From Synergistaceae bacterium UBA4088 (GTDB taxonomy: Bacteria > Synergistota > Synergistia > Synergistales > Thermovirgaceae): a DNA stretch of 6,842 nt. The stretch lies in contig DFYG01000121.1 of the NCBI GenBank assembly GCA_002382605.1, forward strand, positions 781-7,622, written 5' to 3'. How positions within the stretch are numbered: position 1 is the stretch's first letter; each line of letters opens with the position of its first letter. The position numbers were made by a program, and so were the translations under genes. The notes under the pieces were generated by a model, which did not search any database, had not been told where the DNA came from, and saw nothing but the letters and a program-made list of their open reading frames with translations. Positions 1 to 5,494 of the stretch are shown piece by piece.

Positions 1-800
1 TTGGGAACCCCCCCTGGTGTAAGAGTGATCTCCCCAAAAAATATCTTGCCGCCAATGTTATAGAGGTCGATCCTGGCGAAATCGAAGATGTTGGAAAGCT
101 TTTGGGCCATCTCAGCCATCCTTCCTGAATTGGGAGGATCTGCGTATTTGGCCATTTCCTCTTCGGAAAGGTTACTCTCGAAGCAGGTCCAATCGCTTCT
201 GAACCGTGCTTTCTTCTTATGGTCAGGAGAAGCCACATAGAGGTCATGGAAAAACACTTTAGAACCGTGAAAACAGAAGTAGTTATAATCCCAGGGGAGG
301 TTTCCATCGTCGAACAGCAGCTCCTCGATCAAAACTCTTGGCTTAATAAAATCGTAATGATACTCCTTGCAGTTTTTTGAGTACCGCTTGCCAAGGAAAC
401 CGTTTATGTATTTGATGATCTCGCTCTCGTCTTCCTTTTCCTTGTCATAGACTATCCTGTTCCACTTGCTGCTGTGGGTGGTCTTAATGATAAAGCTTTT
501 AGGCAAGGATCTGAAAAGACCCGGTTCCAGGCGGTCGAAAACCCCAAGCAGAGGTACCAGGTTTTCCTCGAAACCCATCTCCCGGACATACTCCCTTACC
601 TTGTACTTATCGGCAAACTGACCGTAAAAAGGATAATTCCCAAAAATTTTCCTGTACTGTCTTTTCTCTTCGTAAGTAACAGGGTTTTTCAAGTCAAACC
701 AATAACCCATTCGCCTGAAGAACTGGTATTCAAGCCTCTTCTTTCTGATTTGGAAAACAGCTTCTTCTTTAAGAGCTTCAAAATAACTTTTAAAAGACAC
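1..800 (-). CDS. TupA-like ATP-grasp protein, third copy (3' end outside the window)
   Basis: This gene runs off the left edge; 266 residues are visible and perhaps 20-40 C-terminal residues are missing. It belongs to the TupA-like ATP-grasp family, predicted cytoplasmic ligases that use ATP to join a carboxylate to an amine while a cell-surface polymer is built. The N-terminal region has the family pattern of a helix, then GYWFDL-KNP and DKYKVREYV (residues 32-72). A likely ATP-binding lysine is K106 in FIIKTTHSSKW. The C-terminal metal-binding motif is RIDLYN-IGGKIFFGE (D245, N248, E257), followed by TLTPGG. It aligns with the two upstream paralogs but is clearly more divergent: residues 107-110 read TTHS where they read PNHG. 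The start chosen is GTG at 800, with AAGGGAG at 812-818 about 11 nt upstream. An in-frame GTG at 812 overlaps that site and is less likely. It lies 46 nt after the preceding paralog, probably in the same transcript. The substrate is unknown. Confidence 0.85.
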   Translation of the reverse strand, partial: MSFKSYFEALKEEAVFQIRKKRLEYQFFRRMGYWFDLKNPVTYEEKRQYRKIFGNYPFYGQFADKYKVREYVREMGFEENLVPLLGVFDRLEPGLFRSLPKSFIIKTTHSSKWNRIVYDKEKEDESEIIKYINGFLGKRYSKNCKEYHYDFIKPRVLIEELLFDDGNLPWDYNYFCFHGSKVFFHDLYVASPDHKKKARFRSDWTCFESNLSEEEMAKYADPPNSGRMAEMAQKLSNIFDFARIDLYNIGGKIFFGEITLTPGGVP

Positions 801-811
801 TACTCTTGACA

Positions 812-818
812 CTCCCTT
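812..818 (-). promoter_or_regulatory. Ribosome-binding site of the third ATP-grasp gene
   Basis: AAGGGAG on the minus strand lies 11 nt before the GTG at 800. It overlaps an in-frame GTG at 812, which argues for the downstream GTG as the start. The reading frame stays open far upstream of both, so open-frame length alone does not define the start. Confidence 0.5.
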
Positions 819-846
819 ATCAGAAAGGCTCCCGGCAAGCGATCGA

Positions 847-1737
847 TCAAAACCAGGGTTTGAATTGCCTTGCATTCGTTTTATCAAGTCTCCATTTCTC
901 CCCCTTGTCGAGATCGAAACTGACTGGTTCATATCGGTAGAGTCCTGATGCAGGATAAAGAGTGAATTCCCCAAAGAAGATCCTGCCGTCCACGTTGTAG
1001 AGGTCCACCCTCAGAAAATCGATGTCTGATGCCAATTCCTCAACGATATCCACTATCTCTTCAAAGGCTTCAGGTCGTTCTGTATCAAGCGCGTCCTTCT
1101 GAAAGGTACAGACCCACAGCCTGTTGAAATCCCTGTCGTAAATGGCCTCTGAAGGAGTTCCAAATCGATCGTGGAGGAGATAGACAATTCCCACCCTTCC
1201 GTTAAAGATTTCGAACTTCCAGTCAGTGGGGATCTTTCCCTTGCTGTCTTTAAGCAACATCTCGATCTGTATAAGGGGCTTGATCTCGCTATAGGCCCAT
1301 TCCATTCTCCTCCTGCCGTATGTCTTGCGGAGCCACTTCCGGCATTTCGAAACTATCTCTTTGGGTCTGGCAGGATTACCCTTTTCAACAATGATGTGCC
1401 AGCCGGAACCGTGATTCGGCTTGATGATGTATTCTTCGGGAAGATCGTCGAAAGGAATCTCTTCCGGATCCTCAGTCACGAAAAGGAGAGGGACAAGGAT
1501 CTTTTCTCCTGCCTCTTTTCCCAGCCTTTCCACTACGAATTCACGGGACCTGTACTTGTCTGTCAGTAACGGGAAAAGCGGATTCCGGTCATAGATCTTT
1601 CTCCAGACTATCTTTTCGTTAAAGCTCCCGGGATCGTCCAGGTTGAGCCTGTACCCGTGGCACCGGTAGAATTTATGGCGCTGTTGAATTATCCGGTACT
1701 GTTCCAGAACAGTCCCGAAAATTCCCATACCCTGCAT
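847..1737 (-). CDS. TupA-like ATP-grasp protein, second copy
   Basis: A complete 296-residue protein of the TupA-like ATP-grasp family, a predicted soluble ligase in surface-polysaccharide assembly. Visible features are the N-terminal HGYRLNLDDPGSFNEK segment (28-42), DRNPLFPLL.DKY (50-62), the ATP-binding stretch EYIIKPNHGSGWHIIVEKG (102-120) with K106, and the metal-binding end RVDLYNVDGRIFFGE (D245, N248, E257) followed by TLYPASG. There is no signal peptide or membrane segment. The ATG at 1737 has GAGAGG (1745-1750) 7 nt upstream. Residues 81-150 are identical to the paralog at 3278-4180 except for R143, and the DNA there is almost identical too, whereas the first 80 residues are about 60% identical and the rest lower. 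This points to recent gene conversion. The gene lies 57 nt after the antiporter gene and 46 nt before a third family member. Family assignment is firm; donor and acceptor substrates are unknown. Confidence 0.9.
   Translation of the reverse strand: MQGMGIFGTVLEQYRIIQQRHKFYRCHGYRLNLDDPGSFNEKIVWRKIYDRNPLFPLLTDKYRSREFVVERLGKEAGEKILVPLLFVTEDPEEIPFDDLPEEYIIKPNHGSGWHIIVEKGNPARPKEIVSKCRKWLRKTYGRRRMEWAYSEIKPLIQIEMLLKDSKGKIPTDWKFEIFNGRVGIVYLLHDRFGTPSEAIYDRDFNRLWVCTFQKDALDTERPEAFEEIVDIVEELASDIDFLRVDLYNVDGRIFFGEFTLYPASGLYRYEPVSFDLDKGEKWRLDKTNARQFKPWF
1288..1497. repeat. 210-bp direct repeat, copy 1 (gene-conversion block)
   Basis: This block within the second ATP-grasp gene matches 3731-3940 at 207 of 210 positions with no gaps. 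The mismatches are at 1306, 1309 and 1456. Positions 1310-1455 are a perfect 146-bp match. Identity falls abruptly at both edges. Third codon positions are also identical, so shared protein function alone cannot explain it. The copies are in direct orientation, 2443 bp apart, with the antiporter gene between them. Confidence 0.95.
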
Positions 1738-1794
1738 TGAACGACCTCTCTTTCATATTTACAAAATGATGCAGTGTCACGAAATTGAAAACCC

Positions 1795-3222
1795 CTACCC
1801 CTCAAGAATGGCTTTTTGCCTGGCCCCTTCCGCTGTAATAACCTTGTCTCTTGATGCGATGCGGAAATTGGTGACTATATATCCCAGTGAAAAAACCATC
1901 CCCAGGTAGGTTATCGGAGCATAGAGTGCGAATTCGGAGGTCCCAACCCCAAGGGTGTTCGCCACGAAAGCCCCTGTGATACTCCATGGGATTATCGGGG
2001 CAAAGGATGTGCCGGTGTCCTCAAGGACACGGGACAAGTTGGCCCTGTGGAGGTTTAGCCTGTCGAACATCGGGGCAACCAAGGGCCCCATGACCGCAAA
2101 AGTGACATAGTAACTCCCAGTGATCATGAAAAGGAAAGAATGGGTTAAGAAGATCCCAGCCAGAAAGGCCCGTGTGCTTCTGGTTACTTCCCCGAAACTT
2201 TCAAGAATAATATCAATAACACCAATGACCTTCAGGGGTGACCCGAATACAGCCGCGGCAATCGGAAGCAGGATCGAGCCAAGCATGCTGTTGATCCCTC
2301 CCCTGAAAAGCATTCTGTCCACCACATCCATCCCGGACGGACTTGAAAAACCCCTTAAAAGAACTTTCGACACTTCCCCAGGACCAACCCCCTGTACAAG
2401 TACTGCAAGAAAAGCAGCAATAATAACACCAGCCGCGAATGTGGGCAAAGCAGGTTTCTTCCAAAAAACAAGAATCAGGATCACTGAGGGTGGAAGCAGA
2501 AGAACGGGGCTTAGTCGGAAAGAGGTTTCAAGGGTGGCGAGGATGAGATCTATTTGCCCTTTCTCAGGCATCTCCCCCGAAACATGTATCCCAAGGAACG
2601 CATAAAGGACCAGGGCAATAACGTAAGGGGGAAGGGTCGTCCAGAGCATGTATTTGATGTGGTCGAAGATATAGACTCCCGAGACCCCCGAAGCAAGAAC
2701 GGTCGTATCAGAAAGTGGAGAGAGCTTGTCCCCGAAAATAGCCCCTGTCACCACTGCGCCAGCCGTGTAGTGGAGGGGTACCCCGAGTCCGGCGGAAACC
2801 CCCATAAGGGCTATGCCCACCGTCCCGATGGTCCCCCATGAAGTTCCTGTGGCAAGGGACATGACCGTGCATAAAAGCAGTGATGTTACAAGGAACCATG
2901 AAGGGGAGATCGCCTTCAGCCCATAATAGATCAAAAGCGGCACTGTACCGCACACTATCCATGAACCGATAAGCATTCCCATGGCTATTAGGATCAATAT
3001 CGCGGGAAGGAAAGAAGTTATGGTCCCGATGATACCTTCCTGAAAGACATCCCACTTCACACCCCATAACATGGACAAACCTATGGCCACTGAACCCCCA
3101 GAAATCAAAACAACAGCCGATGGGGCCTTGATGACAAAAATACCAGTCATAAAAACGGCGACAGAGAGCGCTAGGACAAAAACGACTTTTCTTTGGCTCA
3201 ATATTTTTGAAATGCCGATCAT
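1795..3222 (-). CDS. nhaC: NhaC-family Na+/H+ antiporter
   Basis: A 475-residue polytopic inner-membrane protein of the NhaC family, about the usual length. Members exchange external protons for internal sodium; a related Bacillus member, MleN, couples this to malate/lactate exchange, so the exact substrate is open. Signature stretches are ATGTSWGTIGT (124-134), GAIFGDKLSPLSDTT (160-174) with charged residues suited to cation transport, and LEDTGTSFAPIIPW (400-413). Hydrophobic segments are visible at about 13-32, 35-53, 68-90, 133-160, 192-212, 237-254, 260-279, 310-327 and 432-451, with more between. The start is odd: AAAGGAGG directly abuts the ATG at 3222 with no spacer, and TGA and TAA codons lie just upstream in frame. 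Initiation may therefore be at ATT 3213 (9-nt spacing) or TTG 3201. It sits between two ATP-grasp paralogs, with gaps of 55 and 57 nt, which is unusual company for an antiporter. Confidence 0.93.
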   Translation of the reverse strand: MIGISKILSQRKVVFVLALSVAVFMTGIFVIKAPSAVVLISGGSVAIGLSMLWGVKWDVFQEGIIGTITSFLPAILILIAMGMLIGSWIVCGTVPLLIYYGLKAISPSWFLVTSLLLCTVMSLATGTSWGTIGTVGIALMGVSAGLGVPLHYTAGAVVTGAIFGDKLSPLSDTTVLASGVSGVYIFDHIKYMLWTTLPPYVIALVLYAFLGIHVSGEMPEKGQIDLILATLETSFRLSPVLLLPPSVILILVFWKKPALPTFAAGVIIAAFLAVLVQGVGPGEVSKVLLRGFSSPSGMDVVDRMLFRGGINSMLGSILLPIAAAVFGSPLKVIGVIDIILESFGEVTRSTRAFLAGIFLTHSFLFMITGSYYVTFAVMGPLVAPMFDRLNLHRANLSRVLEDTGTSFAPIIPWSITGAFVANTLGVGTSEFALYAPITYLGMVFSLGYIVTNFRIASRDKVITAEGARQKAILEG

Positions 3223-3230
3223 CCTCCTTT
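3223..3230 (-). promoter_or_regulatory. Shine-Dalgarno sequence abutting the nhaC start
   Basis: AAAGGAGG is a near-perfect anti-16S match, but it ends immediately before the ATG at 3222, leaving no spacer. In-frame codons at normal spacing are GGC (6 nt) and ATT (9 nt). The site therefore puts the ATG start in doubt and suggests a rare ATT start or inefficient, regulated initiation. Confidence 0.6.
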
Positions 3231-3277
3231 ATCAATTTGAGAACTGGCTATAGAAAAAAATGAGGGTAATTCAGATA

Positions 3278-4180
3278 TCAGATGCTGAACTTATAACAAT
3301 GGTGAAAAAATCTTGCGAACCTGAGGTCCAGTTCCAACTTTCTACCCATGTAAAGATCCATAGCCCTGTCCATTTTATTTAAACCTGAAGAAGGATAAAT
3401 CGTAAATTCACCAAAATAAATCTTCCCGCCAACATTGTACATATCGACCCTGACATAATCCAGGGAGCCGGCGAGTCTTTCTGCGATATCTACCATTTTT
3501 TCAAACCCTTGGGGTTTAATGATTTCAGTGGCTTCATTATATTTTGAAAAGGAAGAATCCATTCTGTTGAAATTTATGTCATACCTTGCACCAGAAGGTT
3601 CGCCAAAACGGTCGTTCAGAATAAAAACCCATTCTATCCTGCCGTTAAAAACATGGAATTTGAAATCGGGAACAAGATCTCCCTGGCTGTCCTTGAGCAG
3701 TTTTTCCACCATGATCAGAGGTGCAATACTGCTATAGGCCCATTCCATCCTGCTCCTGCCGTATGTCTTGCGGAGCCACTTCCGGCATTTCGAAACTATC
3801 TCTTTGGGTCTGGCAGGATTACCCTTTTCAACAATGATGTGCCAGCCGGAACCGTGATTCGGCTTGATGATGTATTCTTCGGGAAGATCGTCGAAAGGGA
3901 TCTCTTCCGGATCCTCAGTCACGAAAAGGAGAGGGACAAGAATACCCTCCCCTTCTTCTTTGCCAAGTTTGTCCACCACATAACCCCGGGCTTTGTATTT
4001 ATCCTGGAGCAAGGGAAAAAGAGGGTTGCGGTCAAAGACCTTCCTCCAGATGATCTTTTCGTTGAAGGATCGGGGATTCTCAAGATCAAGTCTGTAACCA
4101 TATAAATTGTAGAATTTTTGTCTTTGCTTAAAAATGCGGTACTGATCATAAAGGGAGAAAAAGATCGCCAAACCCTTCAC
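3278..4180 (-). CDS. TupA-like ATP-grasp protein, first copy
   Basis: A complete 300-residue TupA-like ATP-grasp protein and the first gene after the intrinsic terminator. It carries YGYRLDLENPRSFNEK (27-42), DRNPLFPLL.DKY (50-62), the ATP-binding EYIIKPNHGSGWHIIVEKG (102-120, K106), and the metal-binding RVDMYNVGGKIYFGE (D246, N249, E258) followed by TIYPSSG. It is predicted to be cytoplasmic and, by analogy with TupA of alkaliphilic Bacillus, to form amide-type bonds during surface-polymer synthesis; the actual substrate is not visible. Residues 81-150 match the paralog at 847-1737 in all but S143, with near-identical DNA; outside this block the genes have diverged. GC content is low in parts (about 33% at 3541-3600) against about 52% inside the shared block. 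The start given is GTG 4180, aligned with the paralog's ATG. However, GAGGTG at 4183-4178 overlaps it and is well placed, 6 nt away, for TTG at 4171 (residue 4). Confidence 0.9.
   Translation of the reverse strand: MKGLAIFFSLYDQYRIFKQRQKFYNLYGYRLDLENPRSFNEKIIWRKVFDRNPLFPLLQDKYKARGYVVDKLGKEEGEGILVPLLFVTEDPEEIPFDDLPEEYIIKPNHGSGWHIIVEKGNPARPKEIVSKCRKWLRKTYGRSRMEWAYSSIAPLIMVEKLLKDSQGDLVPDFKFHVFNGRIEWVFILNDRFGEPSGARYDINFNRMDSSFSKYNEATEIIKPQGFEKMVDIAERLAGSLDYVRVDMYNVGGKIYFGEFTIYPSSGLNKMDRAMDLYMGRKLELDLRFARFFHHCYKFSI
3731..3940. repeat. 210-bp direct repeat, copy 2 (gene-conversion block)
   Basis: Partner of the block at 1288-1497, with mismatches at 3749, 3752 and 3899 only. The perfect core is 3753-3898. 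It encodes residues 81-150 of the first ATP-grasp protein, including the ATP-binding lysine and glycine-rich segment. Sequence beyond 3731 and 3940 diverges at once. Confidence 0.95.
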
Positions 4181-4183
4181 CTC
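4178..4183 (-). promoter_or_regulatory. Shine-Dalgarno-like GAGGTG overlapping the GTG start
   Basis: GAGGTG matches the 16S anti-SD tail over six bases. Its last three bases are the GTG at 4180, so it cannot serve that codon. It stands 6 nt before an in-frame TTG at 4171, which may be the true start of the first ATP-grasp gene. An ATG at 4186 is out of frame and hits TGA after one further codon. Confidence 0.45.
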
Positions 4184-4206
4184 ATCCGTTTAGGATCGAG
4201 TAGGCT

Positions 4207-4224
4207 GGGGGAATTTCTTCCCCC
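4207..4224. repeat. Perfect hairpin in the 5' leader of the ATP-grasp cluster
   Basis: A 7-bp perfect inverted repeat, GGGGGAA/TTCCCCC, with a 4-nt loop (4214-4217). There is no T-tract after it in the minus direction, so it is not a typical terminator. It lies 26 nt before the GTG at 4180 and would be in the leader of any transcript entering the ATP-grasp genes. Confidence 0.6.
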
Positions 4225-4227
4225 GTC

Positions 4228-4249
4228 GGTGCGCCATGCCGGGCGCACC
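4228..4249. repeat. Perfect GC-rich hairpin between terminator and ATP-grasp cluster
   Basis: An 8-bp perfect inverted repeat, GGTGCGCC/GGCGCACC, with a 6-nt loop (4236-4241). It sits between the kdnA terminator and the hairpin at 4207-4224. It lacks a U-tract. It could be a processing site, a stability element or a protein-binding site; the sequence does not decide. Confidence 0.6.
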
Positions 4250-4250
4250 A

Positions 4251-4282
4251 AATAAAAAACCCCGGGGTCCCCCCGGGGTTTT
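4251..4282 (-). terminator. Rho-independent terminator after kdnA
   Basis: On the minus strand, AAAACCCCGGGG pairs with CCCCGGGGTTTT (4282-4271 with 4267-4256) as a 12-bp perfect stem with a 3-nt loop, continued by a T-rich tail TTATTT. It begins 4 nt after the kdnA stop codon. On the plus strand the stem is followed by only four Ts and then Gs, so it mainly acts on minus-strand transcripts. It separates the Kdo8N operon from the ATP-grasp/antiporter genes. Confidence 0.92.
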
Positions 4283-4286
4283 GGGG

Positions 4287-5492
4287 CTAGACCGCCGCCT
4301 TGAAGCCTGCCCTTATGGCGTTCTGCATTGAGGCTATCTTCAGGTCGTCCATGAAGATGTCTATGCCGAAGACTGCCGCACGGGAGAGGATGTCCTGGGT
4401 CCTGGGCCATTCTATGGGCCTGTAGAGAGGTACGTCCTCGGCGTAGGGACAGTCGTAGGGGCAGCGTACGCGGCTGTAGTAGGAGCCCTCCCTCAGGGTC
4501 TCCCAGTGCCTGGCATAGTGCCATGTGTTGCCGGAAAGTATCCCGCAGCCGCACCCTGCATCGCCGGCGGCCTTCTGGAAGCGTTTAGCGCTTTCGGCAT
4601 CGGGAAGAAGTATTACGAGCTGGGTCGCGATGTCGCCTTCGGGGTCCGGGAGATCTCTCAACATGACGCCTTCGGGGAGTTCCAGCCCGTCGAGTATGCG
4701 TTTTTTGTTCTTCCTGAGGCTGGCAATGGCGCCGTCGAGTTTTTCCAGCTGGACAAGTCCGATGGCACCCTGGATCTCGCTCATCCTGAAGTTGAAGCCG
4801 AGACAGGCCTTCCCCTCGGCCCCGCGTGGGATCGAAAAATCGTGTATGTGACCGTGGTCGTGGTAGTACTCCATCCTGTGGTAGACCTCTTCGTCATCGG
4901 TGACTATGAGTCCGCCCTCTCCGACGGTAAGCAGTTTGTAGGGGTCGAGGCTGTAGGGGCCCCACTTCCCCATTGTTCCGACAGCCCTCCCGTGGTAGGT
5001 GGCGCCCATGGCCTGGCAGGAGTCCTCAAGAAGCCAGAGACCGTACTCCTCGCAGATCTCCGAGAAGGCATCCAGGTCGGCGGCGGCCCCGAACATGTGC
5101 ACGGGCATGATGGCCCTTGTCCTGTCGGTGATGAGATCCTCCACCGAGTCGGGGTCCAGGTTGAGGCTTTCGTCGATCTCGGCGAGGACAGGCACCGCTC
5201 CGCACTCCAGGATCGCCTCCACGCTGGCGATGAATGTGAACGGAGACGTTATCACCTCGTCCCCCGGGCCTATGCCAAGCCCCCTGAAACCCACGTACAG
5301 AGCCGCGCTGCCGCTGCTTACCGCGAGGCAGTGCTTCGCACCGAATTTGGATGCAACGGCCTTCTCGAACTCCTCCACTCTGTAGATGTCGTTCCTCGTC
5401 TCCTGGAAGGAGTACCTGTGGACCATCTTCCTCTTTATTACATCGGTTACGGCATCGATCTCGCGCTGATCGAACAGTTCAAAACCGGGCAT
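4287..5492 (-). CDS. kdnA: DegT/DnrJ-family aminotransferase, probable Kdo8N transaminase KdnA
   Basis: A 401-residue PLP enzyme predicted to transaminate 8-oxo-Kdo to 8-amino-3,8-dideoxy-manno-octulosonate in the cytoplasm, normally with glutamate as amino donor. The N-terminus MPGFELF and internal segments PFTFIASVEAI (84-94), DHGH (212-215), GFNFRMSE (232-239), RDLPDPEGD (279-287) and the WHY...HW region (324-330) resemble Shewanella KdnA as I recall it. Fold-type I features include S60-G61-S62, LLEDSCQA (D157 for the PLP pyridine nitrogen) and the Schiff-base lysine K186 in SLDPYKLLTVGEGG. Length is normal for the family. The ATG at 5492 starts 2 nt after the dehydrogenase stop codon, with AGGGAGG (5503-5509) 10 nt upstream inside that gene, so translation is probably coupled. 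The frame stays open upstream to 5984, but that extension lies antisense-frame over the dehydrogenase and is not real. Cysteines in GCGC (313-316) and RCPYDCPY (343-350) have no obvious role. Other sugar aminotransferase activities are possible. Confidence 0.85.
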   Translation of the reverse strand: MPGFELFDQREIDAVTDVIKRKMVHRYSFQETRNDIYRVEEFEKAVASKFGAKHCLAVSSGSAALYVGFRGLGIGPGDEVITSPFTFIASVEAILECGAVPVLAEIDESLNLDPDSVEDLITDRTRAIMPVHMFGAAADLDAFSEICEEYGLWLLEDSCQAMGATYHGRAVGTMGKWGPYSLDPYKLLTVGEGGLIVTDDEEVYHRMEYYHDHGHIHDFSIPRGAEGKACLGFNFRMSEIQGAIGLVQLEKLDGAIASLRKNKKRILDGLELPEGVMLRDLPDPEGDIATQLVILLPDAESAKRFQKAAGDAGCGCGILSGNTWHYARHWETLREGSYYSRVRCPYDCPYAEDVPLYRPIEWPRTQDILSRAAVFGIDIFMDDLKIASMQNAIRAGFKAAV

Positions 5493-5494
5493 TA

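Noticed and set aside
1743..1777. Possible promoter (GTGACA, 17 nt, TATGAA) before the second ATP-grasp gene
   Set aside because: The implied transcription start would fall on or after the ribosome-binding site, leaving no usable leader, and the -10 match is only 4 of 6.
2708..3235. A 175-codon minus-strand frame beginning just upstream of nhaC
   Set aside because: It is out of frame with the clearly conserved NhaC protein, and its translation is rich in Cys, His and Arg with no domain.
1738..3277. nhaC region as an insertion sequence or transposon cargo
   Set aside because: No transposase, terminal inverted repeats or target duplications are seen beside nhaC; the only flanking repeats are the coding blocks inside the ATP-grasp genes.
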